From assembly GCA_963851245.1 (NCBI GenBank), contig CAWKOH010000003.1, forward strand, positions 310,001 to 374,000: 64,000 nucleotides of DNA. Direction: 5' to 3'. Within the stretch, counting starts at the first letter, position 1; each line of letters opens with the position of its first letter. This DNA comes from CAWKOH01 sp963851245. GTDB lineage: Bacteria > Actinomycetota > Acidimicrobiia > Acidimicrobiales > Palsa-688. Of the stretch, positions 15,996-24,621 are shown piece by piece. The position numbers were made by a program, and so were the translations under genes. The notes beneath the pieces were generated by a model. The model did no database searches. It saw only the letters and a program-made list of their open reading frames with translations, and was not told where the DNA came from.

Positions 15996-16405
15996 GCGAC
16001 CCAATGGGCGGAAAGGTTGGGACCGGTCTGGGTCGGTGCGGCTTTGCAAGCTGCACCAGCTGACCCTTCTCCGAGCGTGACCTCGGGTCTGGACGCCAAC
16101 TGCTTGCGGATCGACAGGTCCACAACAGCCATGCTCGAGCCTTTCTCTAAACCGGAACGCTAGGCAATTGGTAACCGGGCGGACCGATCGGTCGAGATGA
16201 TCATGCCCACTCCGGGTACGTAACTTCCGACAAGGTGGAATGGTGACAAAGGCGCAGGTTCGACCCGAGGAACCTGATGTTTCTGCTGCAACACCGTCAA
16301 CTTTGGTGCCGTGTGAAGTGCCAGAGGCGCCGCGGGCGTGGTATCTGGGAGACGACCGTCGCCAGCCCGGGTTATCAGGATCCAGGGCTGAGCCCGACGG
16401 CCCTT
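15996..16405. other. Intergenic stretch, no gene supported
   Basis: About 410 bases between the 56-residue gene and the small HTH gene. Frames are short and lack starts. AATTGGTAACC at about 16166-16176 partly matches the GTTACC-type motif described for 16639-16655. Confidence 0.35.
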
Positions 16406-16621
16406 CTAGCCGACAGCACCAACTTGAGTCCGCAACCGAAATATCTCGATGTCAGCGAGCGAGATGCGCACGACGGCACAGTTGCTTCGCGCCGGTAACT
16501 TGCCGGCCTCGACCAGATCCCGGACCAGTTGCGGGGCGAGTTTGAGCAGCTCGGCTGCCTCGCCGAGCGTCACCTCATCGCCGGGCCCGATTCGTCCACG
16601 CCACTCCACAACAGGAATCAT
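16406..16621 (-). CDS. Small excisionase/MerR-type HTH DNA-binding protein
   Basis: A 71-residue protein with a compact helix-turn-helix of the excisionase type: DEVTLGEAAELLKLAPQLV then RDLVEAGKLPARSNCAVVRI. These proteins bind DNA as recombination factors or small regulators. A 17-base motif GTTACCAACGGAAACTT lies at 16639-16655, just upstream, and a near copy is found at 26498-26514 upstream of another minus-strand small frame. No integrase gene is nearby, so a regulatory role is as likely as a recombination role. Confidence 0.65.
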   Translation of the reverse strand: MIPVVEWRGRIGPGDEVTLGEAAELLKLAPQLVRDLVEAGKLPARSNCAVVRISLADIEIFRLRTQVGAVG

Positions 16622-16638
16622 CGGCTGTCGCGGTATCA

Positions 16639-16655
16639 GTTACCAACGGAAACTT
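16639..16655 (-). promoter_or_regulatory. 17-base motif, copy 1
   Basis: GTTACCAACGGAAACTT (AAGTTTCCGTTGGTAAC on the minus strand), located 17 bases upstream of the ATG of the small HTH gene. It differs in one base from the copy at 26498-26514. It may be an operator; that is inferred from position and recurrence only. Confidence 0.4.
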
Positions 16656-16663
16656 TCGATGAA

Positions 16664-17809
16664 TCAGGTCGAGAGGATCGTGGCCGCGGCCGTCCCGGGG
16701 GCGCCGTAGACCTGGGCGAACCCGACCCGTGGTGTTCCCGCTACCTGGCGTTCGCCGGCTTGGCCCCGAAGCTGGCGCACCAGTTCGTGCGTCTGCCGTA
16801 ACCCTGAGGCCCCTATGGGTTCTCCGTTGGCGATCAGTCCACCGTCGGTGTTGATCGGCATCGGGCCGCCGATCTCCGTCGCTCCGTCGGCCACGAGCTT
16901 CTCCTGTTCCCCGTCGGCGCAGAATCCAGTCTCGGCCATGTGGATCACCTCGTTACCGGCATCGGTGTCCTGGAGCTGAATCACGTCGACGTCTTGGGGG
17001 CTGATGCCCGCCGCTTCGAAGGCCGCACGGGACGCGTAAACCGTGGGAGACGCGTCTTCGTCAACGGGAGCGAACGTAGCGTGCACCTCGTAGGCTCCGT
17101 AGCGGCGAGTACGGATTTCGCACGCCCGTACGTAGACGGGACTTGAGGTGTAGCGGTGGGCGATGTCGGCTCGGCACATGACAACGGCGGCCGCGCCCTC
17201 GTCAGGCGCACAGAACATGTACTGAGTCAGTGGATAGTTGAGAACGGGGGAGTTGAGGATGTCCTCCTCCGACATAGGTGAACGACGGAAGGCGTTCGGG
17301 TTGCGCGATCCGTTGCGATAGTTCTTGGCGGCGACCTTGGCCAGGGTTTGTGTAGATATACCGTGCTCGTGCATGTATCGGTTGGTCTTCATGCCGAAGA
17401 ACTTGGTGGTCAGAAACTGCCCCGTCTCGCGGTACCAGCCCGGCAGGCCCATGGCGGCCGGCTCCGCCGTAAACGCCCCGCGGGGGTGTTTGTCCATGCC
17501 GACTGCGACCCCAAGGTCGTACTTACCCAACTTGATCGTATCGGCTGTCAACTGGATGGAACTGGCCGCAGTCGCGCAGGCGTTGAACACGTCGGTGAAG
17601 GGAATGCCCGTGAGCCCGACCAACCTCGTCACGGCATCCGGATTCATGACTTCCAGGCTGCCGCCGAAGGCAAACTGGACGTCCTGCCATGTGATCCCCG
17701 CATCGTCGAGCGCGGCCAGGATGGCTTCTGCGCCCATCTCTATCGCGGGCTTGTCACCGAACCGACCGAACGGGTGGAGACCTACTCCGATGATGGCAAC
17801 GTCGTTCAT
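16664..17809 (-). CDS. Thiolase-superfamily lipid-transfer protein (Ltp-like)
   Basis: A 381-residue thiolase-fold protein. The nucleophile region reads FNACATAASSIQ with the Cys in place near residue 92, but the C-terminal catalytic CGG motif is replaced by FAQVYGAPGTAAATIL, with Tyr where thiolases have Cys; this is a feature of Ltp-type aldolases rather than true thiolases. The gene lies 25 bases downstream of a DUF35 gene on the same strand. In actinobacterial steroid side-chain degradation, Ltp2 and a DUF35 partner form a retro-aldolase; a similar acyl-CoA aldolase or acyltransferase job is plausible here. Confidence 0.78.
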   Translation of the reverse strand: MNDVAIIGVGLHPFGRFGDKPAIEMGAEAILAALDDAGITWQDVQFAFGGSLEVMNPDAVTRLVGLTGIPFTDVFNACATAASSIQLTADTIKLGKYDLGVAVGMDKHPRGAFTAEPAAMGLPGWYRETGQFLTTKFFGMKTNRYMHEHGISTQTLAKVAAKNYRNGSRNPNAFRRSPMSEEDILNSPVLNYPLTQYMFCAPDEGAAAVVMCRADIAHRYTSSPVYVRACEIRTRRYGAYEVHATFAPVDEDASPTVYASRAAFEAAGISPQDVDVIQLQDTDAGNEVIHMAETGFCADGEQEKLVADGATEIGGPMPINTDGGLIANGEPIGASGLRQTHELVRQLRGQAGERQVAGTPRVGFAQVYGAPGTAAATILST

Positions 17810-17834
17810 AATCCAGACTCCTTTTACCGCGTCA

Positions 17835-18254
17835 TTAAGCGGGAGCGAAGGCGTACGTCATAACCTCAGATCCGTCCTCGTCGACGAAGAACGGTATGAA
17901 GGTCAGTTCGACGTCCATACCGAACGCCAATCTGGCCGGATCGCTCTCCGTCAGCCGGCCCTCCACCTTGACCACGTCTCCGAGCTGCACGAGTCCCATC
18001 CCGAAGGGCTCGAACGTCTCCGGCGTCTGGCCGCCGCCGAACCCGGGATGGGGGAGGAAACCCTGGGTTGTCCACGTGACGAGCGTACCCCGGCGGGGCA
18101 GCAGTACCTCTGAGACGTCGGCGCCACTGCATCGTGGGCAACGTGCCTGTCGGGGAAACGCCGTCGCTCCGCAGTCGCCGCACTGACTCCCGATCAGGTG
18201 CGGATTCTGGTCCGGCCAATTCGATACTTCCGGCGCAAGAGCTCTCTGTGTCAA
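17835..18254 (-). CDS. DUF35 OB-fold / zinc-ribbon acyl-CoA-binding protein
   Basis: A 139-residue DUF35 protein. The zinc ribbon is CGDCGATAFPRQARCPRC at about residues 23-40, followed by an OB-fold segment (RRGTLVTWTTQGFLP, FEPFGMGLVQLGDVVKVEGRL). The start is TTG 18254, chosen for the strong GGGGGAGGG ribosome-binding site and because upstream codons are not protein-like. DUF35 subunits partner with thiolase-like Ltp proteins, and the Ltp gene follows 25 bases downstream, so the two probably make one complex. Confidence 0.78.
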   Translation of the reverse strand: MTQRALAPEVSNWPDQNPHLIGSQCGDCGATAFPRQARCPRCSGADVSEVLLPRRGTLVTWTTQGFLPHPGFGGGQTPETFEPFGMGLVQLGDVVKVEGRLTESDPARLAFGMDVELTFIPFFVDEDGSEVMTYAFAPA

Positions 18255-18368
18255 CCGCCCTCCCCCTCTTCTGGCTGCTATACCGAGCGTCGTGGACCGT
18301 AGAACGGCTCCCGCCCACACAATAATCCGTTCCTGACCTAGTGCACGATCCCTCCCATTCCCGCCGAC

Positions 18369-19430
18369 GTGGCGCGACCTGACAAGATGGCCTACGTGCT
18401 TGAGAACCTTGGCTTCTACACGCTCGCGGGGCAACCGGCTTCGTCGCGCGATCTCGTGGCGGAGGTCCTCGAAGGGGAAGCCCTCGGCCTTGGAGTGGCC
18501 TTCATATCCGAGCGGTACAACAAGAAGGAGGCGGCCACGTTGTCCGGCGCAGCTGGGGCGGTCAGCGAGCGCATCATCGTGGCCACCGCCGCAACGAACC
18601 ACAACACCCGCCATCCTCTCGTAACCGCCGGATATGCCCGCACCATGCAGAGCCTCACCGGCGGCCGGTTCGTGCTGGGATTGGGGCGAGGCATTCCTAC
18701 AATGCAAGACGCGTACGGAATTCCCCGCATAAGCACTGCGCAGCTCGAGGACTTCGCCGGAATCATTCGACGCCTTTTTCGGGGTGAGACGATCGTGGGC
18801 CACTCGGGCCCGGCCGGCTCGTGGCCGGTACTGCACTTGGACCCGGCTCTCGACGAGCGACTCCCTCTCGGCCTGGTCGCCTTCGGGCCCCACAGCCTGG
18901 AGCTCGGGGGCCGGTGCTTCGACGAGGTCGTGCTACACACCTTCTTCACCGACGAAACGACTGCCCGCTGCGTCCAGACCGTGAAGGGGGCGGCCGAGCG
19001 AGCCGGTCGTGACCCGGGCGCCGTCCGGGTATGGTCCTGCTTCGCCACCGTCGGCGACCATATTCCCGAGCACAAGCGCCTGATGAAGCTGGTCGGACGG
19101 ATGGGCACCTACCTTCAGGGTTACGGAGACCTTCTCGTTCGCACCAACGGCTGGGATCCGGCGGTGCTCGAGCGCTTCCTGGCCGACCCGGTGGTCTCGT
19201 CTGTGCGCGGTTTGGATGTCGTCGGCACCACAGATCAGCTCGAGCATGTGGCTACCCTCATCCCCGAAGGGTGGCTGGCTCCAGCGGCGACCGGCAGCCC
19301 GAAGCAGTGCGTAGCTGCCATCCAACATCAGTTCGACCTTGGCTGTGATGGGGTGATCATGCACGGCGCCACGCCGGCCGAATTGGTGCCCATTGTGGCG
19401 GAGTACACCGGTCCGACACCGCTGGCCTAG
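18369..19430 (+). CDS. LLM-class F420-dependent oxidoreductase
   Basis: A 353-residue TIM-barrel oxidoreductase of the luciferase-like monooxygenase group, TIGR03857-like. Markers are the N-terminal strand LENLGFYTLAGQPASSRDLV, ATAATNHNTRHPLVTAGYARTM with the cofactor-side residues, and the glycine-rich LTGGRFVLGLGRG near residue 100. Such enzymes use reduced coenzyme F420 and are common in actinobacterial catabolic islands. The start GTG 18369 is divergent from the DUF35 gene with 114 bases between. The physiological substrate is not predictable from sequence. Confidence 0.82.
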   Translation: MARPDKMAYVLENLGFYTLAGQPASSRDLVAEVLEGEALGLGVAFISERYNKKEAATLSGAAGAVSERIIVATAATNHNTRHPLVTAGYARTMQSLTGGRFVLGLGRGIPTMQDAYGIPRISTAQLEDFAGIIRRLFRGETIVGHSGPAGSWPVLHLDPALDERLPLGLVAFGPHSLELGGRCFDEVVLHTFFTDETTARCVQTVKGAAERAGRDPGAVRVWSCFATVGDHIPEHKRLMKLVGRMGTYLQGYGDLLVRTNGWDPAVLERFLADPVVSSVRGLDVVGTTDQLEHVATLIPEGWLAPAATGSPKQCVAAIQHQFDLGCDGVIMHGATPAELVPIVAEYTGPTPLA

Positions 19431-19445
19431 TCGACGAGGCTCAGC

Positions 19446-20046
19446 TCACCAGCGCTCCCATCTCACGACCTCGTCGAGGCGGCGGCGGCCAGTCGGCAGC
19501 TCGGGCTCGGAGCGCTCACCTACCGTGGGGTAGCCCACGGCGATGGCGCCGATGGGTCGATATCCCCCCGGCACGCCCAGGGCGTCCATGAGGGCCTTCT
19601 CCCCCTGGAATATCCCGAAGAACAAGGCACCCAGGCCAAGGTCGACGGCGGTGAGCAAAATCAGCATGACGCCGAAGCCGGTGTCGATGTCCCAGTACGG
19701 CACCGGCCAGTGCTCCTCCCCGGACAGGGGGGTGTGAGCCTTGTCGGGCAGCGCGTAGCGGTCGAGATAGGCCTGCTTGTGGGCTAGCGGGACGATCACC
19801 ACTGGGGCTCGAGTCAGCGGCAAGGACTCGGACTCGCCTCGCCACTCCGGCCCGCTGGTCGTCTCCCAGAACAGGCGACGCTGGCCGGGTTCGGTCAGCA
19901 CCACGAAAGCAAAGCCCTGGCTGAATCCGGCCGACGGGATGCGAGTGGCGTTGGCCACCAGCTGTTCGACCAGCGGGCGGGGCGACGGGCTCGTCCGAGA
20001 AGTCCCGCACCATTCGCCGGCGCAGCACGACGTCCTGAAACTCCAT
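19446..20046 (-). CDS. Nitroreductase-family FMN oxidoreductase (frameshifted)
   Basis: The N-terminus MEFQDVVLRRRMVRDFSDEPVA is in one frame (ATG 20046) and the rest, RPLVEQLVANATRIPSAGFSQGFAFVVL and on to GERSEPELPTGRRRLDEVV, is in another. Removing one G from the GGGG run at 19979-19982 restores a 199-residue protein with the FMN-binding RRRMVR motif and PSAGFSQG. These enzymes reduce quinones, nitro groups or enoates with NAD(P)H. It is convergent with the LLM gene. Frameshift or sequence error cannot be told apart here. Confidence 0.72.
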
Positions 20047-20197
20047 AGCTGCCACCGTAGGAGGCGCCAGCGTAATTGCGCCACAGCCAGGCATCCGACG
20101 GGCCGCGCCACCTAGCTTGCCTGGGGAGGTGCCCCTTGGGAGACTCGAACACCCACAACCTGGGATCAAGTTGACCTATGACGATGATCGAAGCCGC

Positions 20198-20984
20198 GTG
20201 AGAAGCCGCCTCCTCGCCTTAATACTCTCGATGGCGGCCACGGCGTCATTCACCGCCTGTTCCGGCAGTAGATCAGCCGCGGGAACGGAGCTTAGCCATG
20301 ACCCCCCCAAAGTGGCGCTCTTCGGCGACTCTCTCGCCTGGGAGGCGCGGGGTTATTTCTCGGCTCTCATCAGAGCGAGTGGAGATACGCCGCTCACTTT
20401 CACCCGGAGGGGGACGGCGGTATGCGACTGGCTGTCGGAGATGCGGTCGGTCGAGGCTCGGTTCCATCCCAGGGCTGTCGAGCTCGAGTTCAGCGGTAAT
20501 GCACTTACCGCGTGCATGCGGGGTTATGGGCCGCCGTCCAGCGCTTACTTCCAGAAGTATCGAGCCGACACCCTGACCGCTATCTCCATCTTCGAGGCAG
20601 GCGGAGCTCATGTCTTTCTGATCGGGGCGCCGATCAACAGGGACGACACGTCGGTACGGAACTGGGACCAGCTGAACGGCCAGTACCAGCGCGATAGCCA
20701 AAGCCGATCCCACGCACGTCACCTATGTAGACGCAGGTGCCGCGGTCGAAAAGCCCGACCATACCTTCACGACCACCCTCCCATGTCTGATGGTCGAACC
20801 CTGTACCGGCCCGATCGTGAAGGGGGTCCCTTCCAACATCGTGCGAGCCCCGGACGGCGGCCACTTCTGCCCGGTCGAGAAGGACCCCGTGCTCGGGATA
20901 ATCGGTCCCTGTCCCGTCTACTCCTCAGGCGCCTATCGCTATGCCTTCGCCATGGTCTCCGCCTTGTCACTCCCGGACTCCTGA
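20198..20984 (+). CDS. SGNH/GDSL-hydrolase-like lipoprotein (frameshifted)
   Basis: The first frame starts at GTG 20198 with a signal peptide (RLLALILSMAATASFTACSG) whose Cys could be lipidated. It then has the block-I motif VALFGDSLAWEARGYF and a GAPINRDD segment. The second frame continues IAKADPTHVTYVDAGAAVEK and holds the late catalytic box APDGGHFCPVE. The frames join near 20690 by removal of one base (QYQ-AIAKADP). Family members are esterases or acetyl-transfer proteins at the cell surface. The join is well supported by motif order and spacing. Confidence 0.65.
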
Positions 20985-21005
20985 TGCCCGCCGGCGGCGG
21001 GTGCT

Positions 21006-21242
21006 TCATCCGGCCCCGTGCTCTGCGAGGGCCTGAAGAAGGTCAGAGGCGGCTGCTCCCGTCTCGGCCTCCAGAAGACCCAGCAGATCCCTGGTAACCG
21101 CGAGCACCCCGAACAGGATTTCGCGCGGATCCTGGTCCCCGACGACTGACGTGATGTCGGCGGCACGCCGGTCCTCAGGGCCCGTAAAGGCGGTGAGGAC
21201 GGCTAAGCCGAGCTGCCAGCGCTCTCGCGGGGTCAAGGGCAT
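21006..21242 (-). CDS. Small hypothetical helical protein
   Basis: A 78-residue protein starting at ATG 21242 (MPLTPRERWQLGLAVLTAFTG) and ending QALAEHGAG. It is predicted to be almost wholly alpha-helical and soluble. A longer version from 21308 would add 22 poorly conserved-looking residues. No family is recognised. It is convergent with the SGNH-type gene, only 21 bases between the stops. Confidence 0.45.
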   Translation of the reverse strand: MPLTPRERWQLGLAVLTAFTGPEDRRAADITSVVGDQDPREILFGVLAVTRDLLGLLEAETGAAASDLLQALAEHGAG

Positions 21243-21451
21243 TTCGCGGAGGATACCCGCGAGAAGGGTGTAGGCAACAGGGCGCTGACCGCAACCCGAC
21301 GAGGGCATCTGGTCCGGTCAAAGCGTCGCCCGTCAGTGACCGTCGTGCGGTCGTATACAGTCTTCTTCTGGTCGGCACGGGCACCTCCGTGGAGGGGTCC
21401 CGTGTCGTGCGCTCACCCGGATGGAACCCGCCACCGTCTGGGTCTGCGAGT

Positions 21452-21505
21452 GGTCAGCGTGCCCGGACTCGGACTTGTCCCTTGAGAGGCCCGGGCACGC
21501 TGGCC
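21452..21505. repeat. Dispersed hairpin repeat, copy 4
   Basis: Left arm GGTCAGCGTGCCCGG (21452-21466) and right arm CGGGCACGCTGGCC (21492-21505). The same inverted repeat occurs three times at 2.0-2.5 kb. The bases after it (CACCAATCGGAACCTACTA) resemble those after copies 1 and 3. The 21243-21604 gap holds nothing else that I can support. Confidence 0.65.
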
Positions 21506-21604
21506 CACCAATCGGAACCTACTAGCCGCACGCCGGGTTCTGTGATCGGTCAGCGCAGGTAGGCCCGCCCCCCTTGGCTCCCGTGGCCGCCGGCATCGCA
21601 GCCG

Positions 21605-22060
21605 TCACCACGGAAGCGGGTACGCCTCCAGGCGTCCGCCCGTGCGGCGTCCATACGTCCGGTAGTGGCGTCTGGAGAACCGCCAGCTCCCTTCGTGGAG
21701 GGCGTATTCGTCGTCGTAGGTGCCGTAGAACTCCAGCCAGGCGCCGCTCTTGGCTTCCTCGGCCACTTCAAGTGAGTAGGTGCGGCCCTCGGCGGTGTCA
21801 CCGGCGTTGAAGGTGACCACAAAGTTCAGCGGGATGTACTCGTAGAAGCCGAAGGCGCCTTTCATCTTCGCCCCGAACTCGCCGAACTGCACCGAGCCGT
21901 GAATCTCCAGCGGCGTCCCCGACCCCGTGTCGAAGATGACGTGGGCGTCCGGGGTCAGAAGGTGAGGGACCTCCTCCCAAGCGCTGCGGGTGGCAATGTC
22001 GGCGTAGGCGCGCTGTAACCGTTCGATCGCTATGTAGGCGTCGTTCTCGCTCGTGGCCAC
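21605..22060 (-). CDS. SnoaL/NTF2-like protein, possible ring-hydroxylating oxygenase beta-type partner
   Basis: A 151-residue alpha+beta-barrel protein: ENDAYIAIERLQRAYADIATRS, then the cone-shaped fold segments LTPDAHVIFDTGSG and GSWRFSRRHYRTYG. The GTG start at 22060 overlaps the stop of the Rieske oxygenase gene (TAGTG), so it is translationally coupled. NTF2-like folds occur in small subunits of ring-hydroxylating oxygenases, limonene-epoxide hydrolases and polyketide cyclases. Coupling to a Rieske gene makes a role in the same pathway likely; a subunit role is only an inference. Confidence 0.7.
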   Translation of the reverse strand: MATSENDAYIAIERLQRAYADIATRSAWEEVPHLLTPDAHVIFDTGSGTPLEIHGSVQFGEFGAKMKGAFGFYEYIPLNFVVTFNAGDTAEGRTYSLEVAEEAKSGAWLEFYGTYDDEYALHEGSWRFSRRHYRTYGRRTGGRLEAYPLPW

Positions 22061-23318
22061 TAGCTCGGCACCTTGTCCAGTTCGGTCCAAGACGTCCCCT
22101 CGTCCAGCATGGCCTCGAAGGGGTGGGGGAGGAGGACCCTAGCGGGTCCTCGTGCGCTGCCGGGAGGTGGTGCGCCTCCTTCGGCGCCGGCGATCGTATC
22201 GAGGATCAGCCGCCGCGCCTGCGCGATGGCAACGTCGCTGGAGGAGAGGTTCTCCCTGGTCCGGTCCGTAATCGCTCCCATGCTCACCTGCACCACGGTG
22301 TCCTCATCGAGCGCGCGCTATTGCCGAAACCGCTCCAATGACCCTTGATCATGGAGTCGCGGTCCTGACCCCAGCGGTTCCGGCGGTCACCGGAGAGCGA
22401 GACCATGTTGCGAGGGTCCGGCTCATATCCGTCTCGGACCCCGGCCACCTCCCGCCGCGACATCGGACTCTCGCCGTAGTTGCCGAAGAACAGCAAGTGG
22501 TGGGTGTCGTCGACAGGGGCGAACGCGAAGAGATGAGTGAGTCCGGCGTACCCGTTGGGCACCACGATCACCAGCGGGAAGAAGTAGTGGGCCACCCGGA
22601 CGAAGGTGCGGGCATCGCCGGCGTCCCGCAGCGAGCAGGCCCGCAGGCCGTAGGGGGCTGCTTCGGTTTCGTAACGGGGTGGCGCATCAATCGTCGCCCG
22701 CACCCCCTGGACGCCGGTGGTCCCGCTCATCTTCTTGATGGTCTCTTCGATCACGCTCTTGTGGAGGATCGGAGCGTGCACCGAATCCAAACCGCCCTCG
22801 AGGCCCTGCAGCCAGTTGCATGGGACGCGAGCGAAGGCGATCTCGGTCCTCACCCCGTACTTCTCGTTGAACGGCAGGTCCGGGAACGGCGGGGTCTCAC
22901 CTCCACCCAGCCACACCCAGGCGATACCACCGTCCTCGTGCACCGGGTAACGCGCCAACCTCACATGCGCCGCGAATCGCTCCGGTCGCACTGCCTGCGT
23001 CGGACATTCCATCACCTCGCCCGCGGCCGACATCTTCCACCCGTGGTAGATGCAACGGATCCCGTCACCCTCGTGCCGAGCCAGCAGGAGCGAGCTCCGA
23101 CGGTGCGGGCATAGCTCATCCAGGAACCCGAGCCGCCCTTCGATGTCCCGGAAGGCGACATAGTTCTCCCCAAAAAGGCGCACAGGGGTGGGACCGTCCG
23201 TCACGGTGAGGTTGTCGGACAACCCGAATGGAACCCAATAGTTGTCCCGGATCAGCCGGCCCAACGGCGCCTCGTCCTCGACCTGGGTCATCAATTCGTT
23301 CTCGGCCCGAGTGACCAT
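22060..23318 (-). CDS. Rieske non-haem iron oxygenase, alpha-type (frameshifted near the C-terminus)
   Basis: The Rieske [2Fe-2S] ligands are in LCPHRRSS (Cys-x-His) and CIYHGWKM (Cys-x2-His). The mononuclear iron facial triad starts at GGLDSVHAPILHKS. The frame is lost near the C-terminus at GHWSGFGNSA, and the tail DEDTVVQVSMGAITDRTREN continues in another frame down to 22060. Removal of two bases from the GCGCGCGC run at 22310-22319 restores GNSALDEDTVVQVSMG. The order TauD-like, Rieske, SnoaL-like on one strand with gaps of 3 bases or less forms an operon for oxidative attack on an organic acid or aromatic compound. Confidence 0.82.
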
Positions 23319-23321
23319 GAC

Positions 23322-24218
23322 CTACGAGTCCTGCGACACGCGGGAGAACGCGGGAGTGACTACTGTCTCGACCCACTCGAGCAGTCCGTCGTCTGTGTAC
23401 CACCCGTCGATCGTCTGACGGCGGAGCCGGCGAACCGGAAGGCCCATCTCTGCAGGACGGCAGTGATGAAGAGCGATGTTGTCCCAGATGATGACGTCGT
23501 TCGTCTGCCAGTGATGGGTGTAGACGTTGTCCTGCGCGTAAACGCAGGCGAAGAGCTGCTGGATCAAGGCCTCACCTTCGTACCGGGGAAGCTCGACGAT
23601 GTGGCTGGTCATCAGTTCATGCACCAGCAAAGCCTTCTGATCCTGGTGCGGCATCGGGTAGATGACCGGGTGCTCGTGCCGGAGATATCGCTCCGGCGGC
23701 GAGGCCCGGTCGACGTCGTCCGCCTTCCAGCGGACGTCCGTTCGCTGGTCCGACAGATCGCGCATGTGGACGGCGTGCAGTGGCTCGATGCGCGCTCTCA
23801 GATCCGGCGCCATGTGCTCGAGGGCTCGGACGGCGTTGGCAAACAACGTCGGTACGCAGTCGGAGGCCACCTCCTCGGCCCACAGCGACGTGGCGATGCC
23901 CGGGCGTAGTCCGTAGGTGCCGTCCTGGTGCCACAACAGCCGGGCCGTGCCCGTCCTGGCCGCAGGTTGACCGTCGGCGGTGATGTTGGCGACGTAGGTC
24001 TCCTTCATCCCGTCATCTCGGGTATGAAGGGGTCCGAAGTTCTCGACGAACCTGGTCTGATCCGCAGCGGTGACTTCCTGGCCGCGCACGAGGAGCAGGT
24101 GATGCTGGCAGAGCAGGTGGCGCAGCTCTGCCTGATCGTCTGGCCTCAAGGCCCGCTTGATGTCGAAGTCCACGAGCAAGACCCCGAGCGCCTCCGAGAC
24201 AGGAGTGACGTCCACCAC
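23322..24218 (-). CDS. TauD/TfdA-family Fe(II)/2-oxoglutarate dioxygenase
   Basis: A 298-residue dioxygenase. The iron ligands are the His and Asp of LLWHQDGTYG and the distal His in IALHHCRPAE; the 2-oxoglutarate-binding Arg is in RRQTIDGWY. Starts GTG 24218 or GTG 24215 are possible after the AAGGGGGG ribosome-binding site; upstream codons are not protein-like. It begins the operon that continues with the Rieske oxygenase and the SnoaL-like gene. Family members hydroxylate sulfonates, phenoxy acids or betaines; the substrate here is unknown. Confidence 0.85.
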   Translation of the reverse strand: MVDVTPVSEALGVLLVDFDIKRALRPDDQAELRHLLCQHHLLLVRGQEVTAADQTRFVENFGPLHTRDDGMKETYVANITADGQPAARTGTARLLWHQDGTYGLRPGIATSLWAEEVASDCVPTLFANAVRALEHMAPDLRARIEPLHAVHMRDLSDQRTDVRWKADDVDRASPPERYLRHEHPVIYPMPHQDQKALLVHELMTSHIVELPRYEGEALIQQLFACVYAQDNVYTHHWQTNDVIIWDNIALHHCRPAEMGLPVRRLRRQTIDGWYTDDGLLEWVETVVTPAFSRVSQDS

Positions 24219-24316
24219 CTGGTTTAACCCCCCTTGAATGCTTGACTCTGTCGGTACCCAATGTACATGAAACGACGCTTTGGCCTGCCCCGATCTCCAC
24301 TCTCCAGGCGAGCGCG

Positions 24317-24322
24317 TAGGAT
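24317..24322 (+). promoter_or_regulatory. -10 box TAGGAT of a leaderless gene
   Basis: TAGGAT followed by 8 bases and GTG at 24331. Confidence 0.45.
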
Positions 24323-24330
24323 CCGAGAGA

Positions 24331-24588
24331 GTGATTGGCGTGGTGTTCGGCCTGGCGTTCTGCTTCGGTGCCGGGCTCGTTTTCGTCGGCGTCAGTGTTG
24401 GTGCCGTACCGATAACGGTCATGGGGTCGGCGCTCATGGGCGCCATCCTGTTGATGTGCGTCATCGGGTTACGGCGCTCGATAGCCGTTCGACCCATGCA
24501 CAGAGAGCACCTGGAGGCCTTGGCCCGGGCGCAGGACAGACTGACACATCCGTCACCTCACCGGCCTGAAGACGCCCGCAAGTCCTAA
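24331..24588 (+). CDS. Small two-span membrane protein
   Basis: An 85-residue protein with two hydrophobic helices (about residues 2-24 and 27-47: VFGLAFCFGAGLVFVGVSV and MGSALMGAILLMCVIGL) and a charged tail rich in His and Arg. GTG 24331 is chosen because it lies just after a TAGGAT box and removes a non-membrane N-terminal stretch. No family is recognised. It is divergent from the TauD-like gene and 33 bases upstream of the GH3 lipoprotein gene. Confidence 0.55.
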   Translation: MIGVVFGLAFCFGAGLVFVGVSVGAVPITVMGSALMGAILLMCVIGLRRSIAVRPMHREHLEALARAQDRLTHPSPHRPEDARKS

Positions 24589-24608
24589 GCCGGCGCACCA
24601 GGCGTCCG

Positions 24609-24614
24609 TAACAT
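24609..24614 (+). promoter_or_regulatory. -10 box TAACAT of the GH3 lipoprotein gene
   Basis: TAACAT with 7 bases to the GTG at 24622, predicting a leaderless transcript. Confidence 0.5.
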
Positions 24615-24621
24615 TGGGCCG

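Noticed and set aside
20112..20172. tRNA-like 3' end on the minus strand (GTTCGAGTCTCCC followed by AAGGGGCACC)
   Set aside because: The T-loop-like motif is present but the T-stem has a mismatch, no matching 5' acceptor strand or proper anticodon arm could be built, so it is not called as a tRNA. A tRNA remnant is possible.
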